From: Halocynthiibacter sp. SDUM655004
GTDB taxonomy: Bacteria; Pseudomonadota; Alphaproteobacteria; Rhodobacterales; Rhodobacteraceae
Reading direction: 5' to 3'
Length of the DNA stretch: 64,000 nucleotides
Assembly (NCBI RefSeq): GCF_026015885.1
Contig: NZ_JAPDUG010000001.1
Location: forward strand, 1,426,001 to 1,490,000
Part shown: positions 1 to 8,173 of the stretch, in pieces
Numbering within the stretch: the stretch's first letter is position 1
Layout of the letters: each line of letters opens with the position of its first letter
Position numbers and translations under genes: made by a program
The notes under the pieces: model-generated
What the model saw: only the letters and a program-made list of their open reading frames with translations
Databases searched by the model: none
What the model was told of the DNA's origin: nothing

Positions 1-328
1 GGTATGTCTCTACGGGTTGGGACAAAAGGGCGCGCGCAAGATCTTCGCTCGGGGTTGGACCCCACAATTCACGCGGGAACCCTGTCACGCTAACAGGGAG
101 CAAGCCCACTCCATCCCGCGATGGTTGCCCAAGCGGAGATGTCTCGATCTCCTCGATCGCAGCGGAGTCGGTCACGTCGGAATTTGGTGCGGTCTGCGGT
201 GTCACAACCGTTTCCGACAACCAGTCAATCGCCGATAGCGGCTCTTCTTGCTGCGCGACAACAGGAGCGGAAAAACCGGAAAAGAGCGCGGCAACCGCCA
301 CGGTTTTCAAAAGAAATGCCCTGCGCAC
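1..328 (-). CDS. Secreted protein of unknown function (partial, N-terminal part)
   Basis: This leftward reading frame stays open from a GTG at 328 to the edge of the window, giving the first 109 codons. The first 25 residues form a clear signal peptide: MRRAFLLK, then a hydrophobic stretch ending at APVVA-QQ. The protein should therefore be exported to the periplasm or outer membrane. What follows is low in hydrophobicity, with the segments SAIDWLSETV and GLLPVSVTGFPRELWGPT. I recognise no domain, and the C-terminal part lies outside the window. The GTG lies one base after the stop of the 44-residue peptide, so the two are probably one transcript. An in-frame TGA just upstream rules out a longer start. 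The frame is real on signal peptide and coupling; the function is unknown. Confidence 0.65.
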   Translation of the reverse strand, partial: MRRAFLLKTVAVAALFSGFSAPVVAQQEEPLSAIDWLSETVVTPQTAPNSDVTDSAAIEEIETSPLGQPSRDGVGLLPVSVTGFPRELWGPTPSEDLARALLSQPVETY

Positions 329-329
329 G

Positions 330-464
330 TTAACCGTCGCTCAATGTGACGGGTTGGCGAATTTCGGTTATGTTCGGATCGAGATTGCCAAAATAGGCAA
401 ACGCCACAAATCCGATAAAGATTCCGATCAACAGCCCGATGATCAATTTTAGAAGTCGCCCCAT
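330..464 (-). CDS. Small single-span membrane protein, 44 residues
   Basis: An ATG at 464 with AGGA seven bases upstream opens a 44-codon frame. The sequence starts MGRLLKLIIG and contains one hydrophobic helix (residues 5-25, GLLIGIFIGFVAFAYF), followed by an acidic/polar tail ending RQPVTLSDG. It is probably an inner-membrane peptide with a short periplasmic tail. The GTG of the secreted protein follows one base after the stop, which suggests translational coupling. The 171 bases between this start and aroK form a divergent promoter region. No family is recognised. The good ribosome binding site, hydrophobic core and tight spacing support it as a real gene despite its length. Confidence 0.6.
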   Translation of the reverse strand: MGRLLKLIIGLLIGIFIGFVAFAYFGNLDPNITEIRQPVTLSDG

Positions 465-635
465 GACTCTGTCCTGTCTCTATTCTGTGTTTCTCGCCAT
501 TGTTTGGCGATGATGATTTCCTGCTGCCATGATTATGCAGTTTTTTGTCGGATATGTCTCTTTATATATGGCCTTTTTTGCAAGATCACGCCATTCAGGT
601 AAAGAAGTGAAAAATTAAGCGGATGGCAGCCTGTT

Positions 636-1184
636 TTGGGGTTCAAGTTACATAAGACGGTTGTGTTGGTCGGAATGATGGGGGCCGGAAAAACGGCCGT
701 CGGCAAAGCGCTCGCGGCGCGCATTGGTGTTCCGTTTCTTGATAGCGACGAAGAGATTGTTAAGGCAGCAAATATGTCGATTGCCGAGATTTTCGAGCGC
801 GATGGAGAGCCCTTCTTTCGTGACAAGGAAACGCAAGTTATTACGCGACTTTTGACCGAGGAGCGCTGTGTGCTTTCGACCGGAGGCGGCGCTTATCTAT
901 CCGAACGTAACCGTAAGATCATTTCAGAGAAGGGCAAAGCTGTTTGGCTCAACGCCGATCTGGCGCTTTTATGGTCGCGGGTTCGGCACAAGAATACGCG
1001 CCCTTTGCTGCGGACAGACAATCCCTACGAGACGCTCAAGACCCTCTATGAAGCGCGGGTGCCGTCTTATGAGCTGGCCGATCTGTCGGTCAAAGGTAAG
1101 GCAGAATATTCCATCGAGGATATGGTGGATGCCGTAGTGAGCGAATTGAAGAAACAAGATAATCTACTGGAGGAAATCGCGTGA
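636..1184 (+). CDS. aroK: Shikimate kinase
   Basis: Phosphorylates the 3-hydroxyl of shikimate with ATP, the fifth step of the common aromatic pathway, in the cytosol. The 182-residue length is normal for AroK. The P-loop GMMGAGKTAVG sits at residues 13-23, the shikimate-binding segment DSDEEI follows, and the FRDKET and STGGGAY motifs are in order. The start is a TTG at 636: the only in-frame ATGs lie inside the P-loop, and MGFKLHKTVVLVG matches the family N-terminus. The reading frame is closed upstream by TAA at 600-602. The last four bases overlap the GTG of aroB, so the two are co-translated. Function is assigned with high confidence; the TTG start is inferred. Confidence 0.95.
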   Translation: MGFKLHKTVVLVGMMGAGKTAVGKALAARIGVPFLDSDEEIVKAANMSIAEIFERDGEPFFRDKETQVITRLLTEERCVLSTGGGAYLSERNRKIISEKGKAVWLNADLALLWSRVRHKNTRPLLRTDNPYETLKTLYEARVPSYELADLSVKGKAEYSIEDMVDAVVSELKKQDNLLEEIA

Positions 1185-2314
1185 ATACCGCGTCGCAAAC
1201 CAACATCGAAACCGTAGAAGTTGCGCTTGGGGAGCGGAGTTACGAGATCAAGATTGGCGAAGGGCTGCTCGCAGATGCAGGGACCTATATCGCACCGTTG
1301 TTGCGCCGCAAGAAGGTTGCGATTCTGACGGATGAGACGGTGGCGAAGCTTCATCTTGCAACACTTCAAGACGGCTTGGCGGCGGCAGGGATAGAGTCCG
1401 ATGCGCTCGCATTGCCTGCTGGAGAGGCGACAAAAGCGTGGCCCCAATTTTCACGCGCCGTTGAGTGGTTGCTTGAGAGCAAAGTCGAGCGCAACGATGT
1501 TGTGATTGCGCTTGGTGGCGGTGTGATTGGCGATCTGGCAGGGTTTGCCGCAGCGGTCGTGCGCCGTGGCGTTCGGTTTGTGCAGATACCCACCTCGCTA
1601 TTGGCGCAGGTCGATAGTTCCGTTGGCGGGAAGACTGGGATCAACGCACCACAGGGCAAGAACCTGATTGGTGCATTCCATCAACCCTCGCTGGTTTTGG
1701 CGGATATCGGTATTCTCGCAACCTTGCCAGAGCGTGATTTCCTGTCTGGATATGGCGAGGTCGTTAAATATGGCCTTTTGGGAGATGCCGCGTTCTTTGA
1801 ATGGCTCGAAGAACATGCGCCTTCGATGGCAAAAGGTGATGTTGTGGCGCGTGCTTATGCGGTGAAGCGGTCCTGCGAGATGAAGGCCGATATCGTCGCG
1901 CGCGACGAAACAGAGCAGGGGGATCGCGCCCTTCTAAACCTTGGGCATACGTTCTGTCATGCGCTGGAAGCGGCGACGGGCTATAGCGACCGGTTGCTGC
2001 ATGGCGAGGGCGTTGCGATTGGGTGTGCGTTGGCATTGGAAACTTCTGCGCGTTTGGGGCTGTGTTCCCAAGAAGACCCAAGCCGTCTGCGCGCGCATCT
2101 GAAAGACATGGGGATGAAGGCGGATATCTCCGACATTCCTGGTGATCTTCCCAATGCAAAAGCGCTTCTTGATTTGATGGGGCAAGACAAGAAAGTCGTG
2201 GACGGTAAGATCAAGTTCATCCTGACGCGTGGAATTGGGGATGCGTTCGTTTCGCCAGACACAGATACCGATGTTGTTTTGGCGGTCCTGAAGGATGCCT
2301 TGGGCGAACGTTAA
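1181..2314 (+). CDS. aroB: 3-dehydroquinate synthase
   Basis: Converts DAHP to 3-dehydroquinate, the second step of aromatic biosynthesis, using NAD and a divalent metal. The 377 residues match the family. Visible motifs are the nucleotide-binding GGGVIGDLAGFAA, the segment PTSLLAQVDSSVGGKT, KYGLLGD, and the metal ligands in LNLGHTFCHALE and LLHGEGVAIG. The start is GTG at 1181, overlapping the aroK stop by four bases, with GGAGGAAAT just upstream as ribosome binding site. The aroK-aroB pair is a common bacterial arrangement. The gene ends before a strong terminator shared with ssb. With the DAHP synthase at 57164 the window holds three enzymes of the pathway, at two separate places. Confidence 0.97.
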   Translation: MNTASQTNIETVEVALGERSYEIKIGEGLLADAGTYIAPLLRRKKVAILTDETVAKLHLATLQDGLAAAGIESDALALPAGEATKAWPQFSRAVEWLLESKVERNDVVIALGGGVIGDLAGFAAAVVRRGVRFVQIPTSLLAQVDSSVGGKTGINAPQGKNLIGAFHQPSLVLADIGILATLPERDFLSGYGEVVKYGLLGDAAFFEWLEEHAPSMAKGDVVARAYAVKRSCEMKADIVARDETEQGDRALLNLGHTFCHALEAATGYSDRLLHGEGVAIGCALALETSARLGLCSQEDPSRLRAHLKDMGMKADISDIPGDLPNAKALLDLMGQDKKVVDGKIKFILTRGIGDAFVSPDTDTDVVLAVLKDALGER

Positions 2315-2345
2315 GCTTGCCGCGTTCTATATTGTTATTAAAAGA

Positions 2346-2373
2346 AAAAGCCGCTCCAAATGGGGCGGCTTTT
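2346..2373. terminator. Bidirectional Rho-independent terminator between aroB and ssb
   Basis: AAAAGCCGCTCC pairs with GGGGCGGCTTTT across a four-to-five base loop. Read rightward it ends in TTTT after aroB; read leftward the flanking run of A bases gives TTTTT after ssb. It lies between two convergent stops at 2314 and 2395. Confidence 0.85.
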
Positions 2374-2394
2374 GTCTTTGTGGTGTTGTCTTTT

Positions 2395-2895
2395 CTAGAA
2401 CGGGATTTCGTCGTCGATGTTGCCGCCGCCACCGCTTGGCGCGCCGCCTTGGGAGCCTCCACCGTAATCGTTGCCGCCACCACCGGAGTAGCCACCGCTG
2501 CTGCCGCCGGAATATCCGCCGCCGCCGCCAGAGCCACCGTCATTGCGTCCGTCGAGCATGGTCAATGTGCTGCCAAAGCCTTGCAGAACAACTTCGGTTG
2601 AATACCGGTCGTTGCCACTTTGATCTTGCCATTTGCGAGTCTGCAGCTGGCCCTCGATGTAAACTTTAGAGCCTTTTCGCAGGTATTGTTCAGCAACACG
2701 AACCAATCCCTCGCTGAAAATTGCCACAGTGTGCCATTCGGTCTTTTCGCGGCGTTCACCTGTATTGCGGTCTTTCCACGTCTCAGAAGTCGCGATACGC
2801 AGGTTGGCAACCTTACCACCGTTCTGGAAGGAGCGGATCTCTGGATCGGCTCCAAGATTACCAATTAGAATAACTTTATTGACCGAACCCGCCAT
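2395..2895 (-). CDS. ssb: Single-stranded DNA-binding protein
   Basis: Coats single-stranded DNA during replication, recombination and repair, and recruits partner proteins by its C-terminal tip. The N-terminal OB-fold covers about residues 1-110 ([19 protein letters not shown], then ETEWHTV-type core and [11 protein letters not shown]). A flexible linker rich in Gly and Ser follows, and the protein ends in the acidic tip DDEIPF. The length of 166 residues is typical. The ATG at 2895 was chosen because homologues begin MAGSVNKV; an open frame upstream to 3081 has no family similarity. It is divergent from the transglycosylase gene at 3097, with 201 bases between them that must carry both promoters. 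Confidence 0.96.
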   Translation of the reverse strand: MAGSVNKVILIGNLGADPEIRSFQNGGKVANLRIATSETWKDRNTGERREKTEWHTVAIFSEGLVRVAEQYLRKGSKVYIEGQLQTRKWQDQSGNDRYSTEVVLQGFGSTLTMLDGRNDGGSGGGGGYSGGSSGGYSGGGGNDYGGGSQGGAPSGGGGNIDDEIPF

Positions 2896-3096
2896 GCAGG
2901 ATGCTCCCTTCGAATCTATTGTGTTGAACGCAAAGTTACACCACCCGCCAAGGTTCGGGGCAAGGTAAAATATGTGCAAATTTCCCCCGTTCCCATAGGC
3001 CGAGGTCCTAAGAGGGGTGGATTTAGCTTTCGTTTCGGGTATATTTTCCGAGTTGCGACAGTGTCGCTCGTTTGTTGCCAAGGAATTGTATTCAGG

Positions 3097-3672
3097 ATGT
3101 TTGTAAGAGTAATCACAACTTGCGCTGCTCTTCTTGTCGGAACGGCGGTCTTCGCTGACCCGCTTGCAACCGGTACAAAATCCAAGCGCAATCTGTTTTC
3201 CTCACAGCTTAAAGTTCTGGATACACGCGCGGCCACGCAATATCGCGGCTCCGAGCGCTTGCGCCCACGCGGTGCGGGCGATGCTGTTCCGGCTTATAAC
3301 GGCAAATACAAGGGGCAGTACCTTCCGATTGCCCGCGAGATGGCGCGTAAATACAATATTCCAGAAAACCTGTTCCTGCGGTTGGTACAGCAGGAAAGCG
3401 GCTGGAACATCTATGCGAAATCACACAAAGGTGCTACTGGACTCGCCCAACTTATGCCTGACACGGCGCGCTATCTTGGTGTGAATATCAACGATCCGGT
3501 GCATAACCTTGAAGGCGGCGCGCGCTATCTTCGGGAACAGTATATTCGCTTCGGCTCTTGGCGCCTTGCGCTTGCGGCTTATAACGCAGGCCCCGAGGCT
3601 GTCAGCAAACACTCCGGTGTTCCGCCCTACAAAGAAACCCAGAACTACGTTGTGGCCATTCTTGGCCGCTAG
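3097..3672 (+). CDS. Small lytic transglycosylase (SLT domain), periplasmic
   Basis: Predicted to cleave peptidoglycan between MurNAc and GlcNAc to give 1,6-anhydro ends. The first 21 residues are a signal peptide ([22 protein letters not shown]). The SLT (goose-lysozyme-like) domain spans roughly residues 74-191. Its catalytic Glu is E100 in LVQQESGWN, followed by [13 protein letters not shown] and the AYNAGP motif. At 191 residues it is a minimal enzyme without extra carbohydrate-binding modules. The start at 3097 is preferred because it begins the signal peptide; an open frame back to 2974 adds 41 unrelated residues. The stop is three bases from the convergent peptide-transporter ATPase stop, with no room for a terminator. 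Confidence 0.88.
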   Translation: MFVRVITTCAALLVGTAVFADPLATGTKSKRNLFSSQLKVLDTRAATQYRGSERLRPRGAGDAVPAYNGKYKGQYLPIAREMARKYNIPENLFLRLVQQESGWNIYAKSHKGATGLAQLMPDTARYLGVNINDPVHNLEGGARYLREQYIRFGSWRLALAAYNAGPEAVSKHSGVPPYKETQNYVVAILGR

Positions 3673-3675
3673 GGT

Positions 3676-5763
3676 CTAATCAGATTTTTCCGTATCTTTG
3701 GTTGCAATGACCGGCTTCATGCGTGCCAGCATGTCTTCGGAGAGGTGGCATTTGATCTTATGCCCGTTGGCAAGAGTGCGATCCGACGGAACCTCGGTCT
3801 CGCAGAGGTTGCCTTCAACCTTATCTTTCCAATGGCAGCGCGTCTGGAACGGGCAACCGCTTGGCGGGTTCATGGCCGAGGGGATATCCCCCTCAAGCAC
3901 GATATGCTGTTTCTCAATCGCGCGGTCCGCAATCGGAACAGCCGAAAGAAGCGCTTCGGTATAAGGGTGATACGGCGGGGCAAACACCTGATCGGTGGTT
4001 CCGATCTCAACCACATGACCAAGATACATGACCATCACACGGTCACTGAGATAGCGCACGATCGAAAGGTCATGACTGATGAATAGAAGCGTGGTTTTGT
4101 TCTTGCGCTGAAGCTCCATCAGCAAGTCCGTCACCGCCGCCTGAACCGACACATCAAGCGCAGAGACAGGCTCATCCGCAATCACGAGCTTTGCGTCGCC
4201 AGCAAAGGCGCGCGCGATACCGACGCGCTGTTTCTGACCGCCTGAAAGCTGGCGTGGCATCCGCTCGGCAAACTCACGCGGCAGTTTCACAAGATCAAGC
4301 AGTTCCAACATGCGCTCGTGCCGTTCTGCATCATTATCGCCAATCCCGAACACCTCAAGCGCACGGATGATTTGGCGGCCAATACCGATAGACGGGTTGA
4401 GCGTGTCAAACGGATTTTGGAACACCATCTGGAGCCGCGACACAAGTTCGGCCCCGCGGTCATCAATTGCAATGTCCTCAACCGGCTCGTCAAACAGGAT
4501 CGCTGTCCCTTCGGAGGCAGGCTCCAAGCCCATCAAAACCTTGGCGAGTGTCGATTTCCCACAGCCGCTTTCCCCCACAATGGCCAGCGTTTCGCTTTCG
4601 CGTGCTTCAAAACTCAAGCTCTCGTTGGCCTTCACGACGCGGTTTGGTCCACCAAAGTGGCCCGAGGGTACATCGTAGTATTTCCTGAGATTGTCGACTT
4701 TAAGAACCGTGCGACCCGCATCTGTAGCTTCGGTTTCGGTTTCAACCTTGAGGGGCGCGTCCCAGTCGATATCGGCAAATCGGGCGCAGCGGGTGGTGTG
4801 ACGGGCGTTATCTGGCACGGGGAACATGGCGATATCGCCCTGATCACAGATGCCGGCCTGAAAATAATCACAGCGCGGCCCAAAATTGCATCCTTGCGGA
4901 CGTTCGTTCGGCAGCGGGAAATTCCCCGGAATAGCCACAAGAGGGCGTTCGTTTTTATCGGCGCCGGGTAGGGGGATCGACCGGAACAGGGCCTGCGTAT
5001 AAGGATGACGCATATCGTCAAACACATCGGCAATGCTGCCGCGCTCGACGGCTTCGCCCGAATACATCACACATAGTTGGTCGCATGTTTCCAGAACAAG
5101 CCCAAGGTTGTGCGAGATGAAGAGCATTGATGTGCCGTATTTCTCGCCCAGACCTTTCACAAGATCAACAATCCCCGCCTCAACCGTCACATCAAGCGCG
5201 GTCGTGGGCTCATCAAGGATAAGCAGGCTGGGCTTACTCATCAGCGCCATGGCAATGACGATGCGTTGCTGTTGGCCTCCGGAGAGTTGGTGGGGGTAGC
5301 TTTTCAGGATGCGCTCGGGGTCTGGAAGCTTCACATCATTCACGACCTCAAGGGCGAGTGCGCGGGCCTCTTGCTTGCTCGCGCCTTGATGGATCATCGG
5401 AACTTCCATCAATTGCGCACCAACCCGCATAGCAGGGTTCAGGCTGGCCATCGGTTCCTGATAAATCATCGCGATTTCAGACCCGCGCAGGTCGCGCAGC
5501 TCTTCGGCAGAGTAGGTGGCAAGGTCACGGCCCTTGAACCGGATCGTGCCGCCCACGACGCGCCCGTTTTCGCCAAGATCTTGCATCACCCCAAGTGCGA
5601 CAGTGGATTTCCCGCACCCGCTTTCCCCCACAAGACCAAGCGCCTCGCCAGGTTGCACGGCACATGAAAAATCCATCACCGCAGGGATTTCGCCCTTTCG
5701 GGTGAAAAAGCTGATCGAGAGGTTGTCGATCTCAAGGATGGGGCCGGTATACTCATTTGTCAT
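3676..5763 (-). CDS. Peptide/nickel-type ABC transporter, fused double ATPase (DppD-DppF)
   Basis: Provides ATP hydrolysis for a dipeptide/oligopeptide-class importer. Two complete nucleotide-binding domains sit in one 695-residue chain. The first has Walker A GESGCGKST near residue 50, signature LSGGQQQR and Walker B LLILDEPTTALD. The second has a second GESGCGKST near 395, LSGGQKQR and LVIADEPVSALD. Each half carries the C-terminal oligopeptide-ATPase extension with clustered Cys (CNFGPRCDYFQAGICD; CPFQTRCHW...CETE). In E. coli DppD and DppF are separate proteins, so this is a natural fusion, a known form in this class. Its ATG lies three bases after the permease stop. The substrate cannot be told from sequence; peptides are likely, nickel or glutathione are possible. 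Confidence 0.93.
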   Translation of the reverse strand: MTNEYTGPILEIDNLSISFFTRKGEIPAVMDFSCAVQPGEALGLVGESGCGKSTVALGVMQDLGENGRVVGGTIRFKGRDLATYSAEELRDLRGSEIAMIYQEPMASLNPAMRVGAQLMEVPMIHQGASKQEARALALEVVNDVKLPDPERILKSYPHQLSGGQQQRIVIAMALMSKPSLLILDEPTTALDVTVEAGIVDLVKGLGEKYGTSMLFISHNLGLVLETCDQLCVMYSGEAVERGSIADVFDDMRHPYTQALFRSIPLPGADKNERPLVAIPGNFPLPNERPQGCNFGPRCDYFQAGICDQGDIAMFPVPDNARHTTRCARFADIDWDAPLKVETETEATDAGRTVLKVDNLRKYYDVPSGHFGGPNRVVKANESLSFEARESETLAIVGESGCGKSTLAKVLMGLEPASEGTAILFDEPVEDIAIDDRGAELVSRLQMVFQNPFDTLNPSIGIGRQIIRALEVFGIGDNDAERHERMLELLDLVKLPREFAERMPRQLSGGQKQRVGIARAFAGDAKLVIADEPVSALDVSVQAAVTDLLMELQRKNKTTLLFISHDLSIVRYLSDRVMVMYLGHVVEIGTTDQVFAPPYHPYTEALLSAVPIADRAIEKQHIVLEGDIPSAMNPPSGCPFQTRCHWKDKVEGNLCETEVPSDRTLANGHKIKCHLSEDMLARMKPVIATKDTEKSD

Positions 5764-5766
5764 GGC

Positions 5767-6957
5767 TTAATCCTTCAGGCTTTCTTCACGCAGCCCGTCG
5801 GCCAAGAGGTTGAGCCCAAGAACAAGGCTCATGAGCGCGATCGCAGGGGCAAGGGCCGCATGAGGATAGATGGAGAGGAGGCGACGACCATCGTTGATCG
5901 TACTGCCCCAATCAGGGCTTTCCGGCTCAAGACCGAGGCCAAAGAAGCCAAGTGTTCCGAGCAGGATGGTTGTGTAACCGATACGCAGACAGAAATCGAC
6001 GATCAATGGTCCGCGCGCATTAGGCAGGATTTCCCAAAGCATCACATACCACGCGCCTTCGCCACGGGTCTGTGCGGCGGCAACGTAGTCGCGGGTTTTG
6101 ATATCAAACACAAGCCCACGCACGATACGGAACACCAAAGGTGCGTTTACAAACACCACGGCCACAAAAACAATCAGCGTATTGCCAGGAATGCTAATGA
6201 AATCAATGGCGTTTGGTACGAAGTTCAGCGCCGTACCGCCTTCGCTGATTACGGCGAGATAAGCGGCACCACCGATGAGCAAGGTGACGCCAAGGATGCG
6301 GTTCCGTGTTTGCGGCTGGGTGTGGTAGCGCGAGTTGATAACAAGCGTAACAAAGATCAGCGGAAACAGGAAAAGCACAGCCGCCATATAGCTCGGCAGG
6401 CCCGTTTCAACGATTTCGGGCGTTACCAATAGGTAGAACAGCAGGATCACCGGAAACGCCAGTACAAGGTTCGCCGCAAACGATAGGCTCGTGTCGAGCT
6501 TCCCGCCATAGTAACCCGCCGGAAGGCCCAGTGTGATGCCGACCATGAAGGCGAAGATTGTCGCCAGAGGCACGAGTTTCAGAACTTCCCATGCACCGAC
6601 GACCATGCGGCTAAACACATCGCGAGCAAGGTTATCGCCGCCAAGGAGGTAATAGGGATAGCCTTCAACCCCGTCGGGCAGCGGTGTGCCTGGTACCTTG
6701 TTTTTCAGGCCAGAGATCTGTTCAAGCGGCGGATGGGTCAGGATAAAGCCTGCCGCGCCGAAGATGGCCGTAAAGACCCAGAACATCACAATCGCAAATC
6801 CGATCATGCCAATGGGGCTATCAAAGAGTTTGCCATATAGGCCCAGCCGTTTTTTATAGCGAACCGATAGGGCGAATATTGCCGCAAGCGCAATCCACAC
6901 GGGCCAGAATTGAAAGAGGATGCGTAGGATGATGGCGCCCCAACCGATGGTTTCCAT
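5767..6957 (-). CDS. Peptide-class ABC transporter permease (DppC type, enlarged)
   Basis: Inner-membrane permease of the importer encoded by the surrounding genes. The EAA loop that docks on the ATPase is visible near the C-terminus (YVAAAQTRGEGAWYVMLWEI followed by PNARGP). At 396 residues it is about 100 longer than a standard DppC. The extra length includes an additional N-terminal hydrophobic segment (METIGWGAIILRIL to about residue 30) and an inserted region of about 60 residues with its own hydrophobic stretch (LGVTLLIGGAAYLAV) before the EAA loop. The ATG at 6957 is preceded by GGAGG. It lies between the DppB-like permease and the fused ATPase in one transcription unit. Confidence 0.9.
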   Translation of the reverse strand: METIGWGAIILRILFQFWPVWIALAAIFALSVRYKKRLGLYGKLFDSPIGMIGFAIVMFWVFTAIFGAAGFILTHPPLEQISGLKNKVPGTPLPDGVEGYPYYLLGGDNLARDVFSRMVVGAWEVLKLVPLATIFAFMVGITLGLPAGYYGGKLDTSLSFAANLVLAFPVILLFYLLVTPEIVETGLPSYMAAVLFLFPLIFVTLVINSRYHTQPQTRNRILGVTLLIGGAAYLAVISEGGTALNFVPNAIDFISIPGNTLIVFVAVVFVNAPLVFRIVRGLVFDIKTRDYVAAAQTRGEGAWYVMLWEILPNARGPLIVDFCLRIGYTTILLGTLGFFGLGLEPESPDWGSTINDGRRLLSIYPHAALAPAIALMSLVLGLNLLADGLREESLKD

Positions 6958-6966
6958 GAGTGCCTC

Positions 6967-8049
6967 CTATGCCAACCGAATGCGCGGGTTGAGATAGACA
7001 TACCCGATGTCGGATATGAGCTGCGTCACCAAAACAACAACAACCGCAACAACAGAACAGCCCAGCAAGAGATCAATGTCGTTATTGCTTGCTGCTTGAA
7101 CCAATGTCCAACCGAAGCCCTTGTAGTTAAACAAAGTTTCAACAATCACGACCCCGTTCAAGAGCCAAGGGAACTGCAGCATGATAACAGTGAAGGGCGC
7201 AATCAAAGCGTTGCGGAGCGCATGTTTCATTACGATATTCGGAAAGCTTACACCCTTAAGCCGCGCGGTTCGGATGTATTGCGAGGTCATCACTTCGGTC
7301 ATACTCGCACGGGTCATGCGGGCGATATAGCCCATGCCGTAGGCGGCGATTGTTATGACGGGCAGCGTAAAGTTTTGCCAGTTGGCATCTTTGGCCGCGG
7401 TGGTTGCCGTTCCTTTGAACAGGGTTTTGCTTTCAATCCAGCCCCATTCCGCAAGGATTGGCGAAATTCCGACCTGAGAAGAGGCGAAAAAGGCGATCAG
7501 GATTACACCAGAGACATATTCAGGCGTGGCGGTCGAAAGGATTGATATGGTCGAGAAAGTCCTATCCGTACGGCTCCCTTCGCGCATGCCAGCCATAATG
7601 CCGACAAAGAGCGCGGCGGGCACCATGACCATCATCACCGCAAACATCAGCTTCCCAGTGAGAGCCAGTCTTTGCAACAAAAGCGGGCCAACCGCGGTTT
7701 TGAACACACTGCTTTCGCCCCAATACCCTTGCAGGATGCCGCAGTAGGTTCCCCATTGCTCACTGGTTGCAGCGTCAACACAGCGGCCGGAGATCTGTCC
7801 GTCGTCATTCTTATAGGTCCAACCGGGCACAACCCCGATCCATTCGCCGTAGCGGGTGACGAGAGGGCGATCAAAGCCGTTTTTCGTCAGCCAGCTTTCA
7901 ACCTGTGCGTCCTCCATACGGACGGAACCTTGGCTCTTGGCGAGTTTCTCAAGATTGGGACCAAGGTTGGTCAGGAAGAAAACAATGAACGTCAGGCACA
8001 GCGCGGTTAGCACCATCAAACCGACGCGGCGAAGAATGAAGTACCCCAT
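6967..8049 (-). CDS. Peptide-class ABC transporter permease (DppB type)
   Basis: Partner permease of the DppC-like protein. It begins MGYFILRRVGLMVLTALCLTF, the usual DppB start: a short cytoplasmic piece and then the first membrane helix. The EAA loop reads YIRTARLKGVSFPNIVMKHALRN. About 60 residues between the first and second helices (VPGWTYKNDDGQISGRC and following) form an enlarged periplasmic loop with two Cys. The ATG at 8049 with AGGG six bases upstream is preferred over a GTG at 8085 that would add 12 polar residues. It follows the binding-protein gene after a 124-base spacer with two hairpins, which probably set different expression levels for the binding protein and the membrane parts. 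Confidence 0.9.
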   Translation of the reverse strand: MGYFILRRVGLMVLTALCLTFIVFFLTNLGPNLEKLAKSQGSVRMEDAQVESWLTKNGFDRPLVTRYGEWIGVVPGWTYKNDDGQISGRCVDAATSEQWGTYCGILQGYWGESSVFKTAVGPLLLQRLALTGKLMFAVMMVMVPAALFVGIMAGMREGSRTDRTFSTISILSTATPEYVSGVILIAFFASSQVGISPILAEWGWIESKTLFKGTATTAAKDANWQNFTLPVITIAAYGMGYIARMTRASMTEVMTSQYIRTARLKGVSFPNIVMKHALRNALIAPFTVIMLQFPWLLNGVVIVETLFNYKGFGWTLVQAASNNDIDLLLGCSVVAVVVVLVTQLISDIGYVYLNPRIRLA

Positions 8050-8108
8050 GTAAAGCCCTGTTCTGAGGTGGTTTTTGCAGTCCACCCGTGCTTTTGTTTG
8101 GCTTGGTC

Positions 8109-8164
8109 CGCGATTTTAAACGCGGATCAGGCGAATGGCGCAGGGCCGGATAGCCCGACCCTGC
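8109..8164 (-). promoter_or_regulatory. Two intercistronic hairpins after the binding-protein gene
   Basis: Read leftward, a 10-base-pair stem (GCAGGGTCGG / CCGGCCCTGC, one G-U pair, five-base loop, 8140-8164) begins about ten bases after the binding-protein stop. A second stem CCGCG / CGCGG with an AT loop follows at 8109-8126. Neither is followed by a T run, so they look like mRNA-protecting or partial-attenuation hairpins. Such hairpins often lie between a binding-protein gene and its permeases. The role is inferred. Confidence 0.5.
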
Positions 8165-8173
8165 AGTCCGTTT

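Noticed and set aside
17-333. Two plus-strand frames of 70-73 codons at the window start
   Set aside because: They are opposite the secreted-protein frame, which has a clear signal peptide and coupling to the peptide upstream.
2896-3081. N-terminal extension of ssb
   Set aside because: The extra 62 residues have no similarity to SSB, and MAGSVNKV at 2895 is the usual family start.
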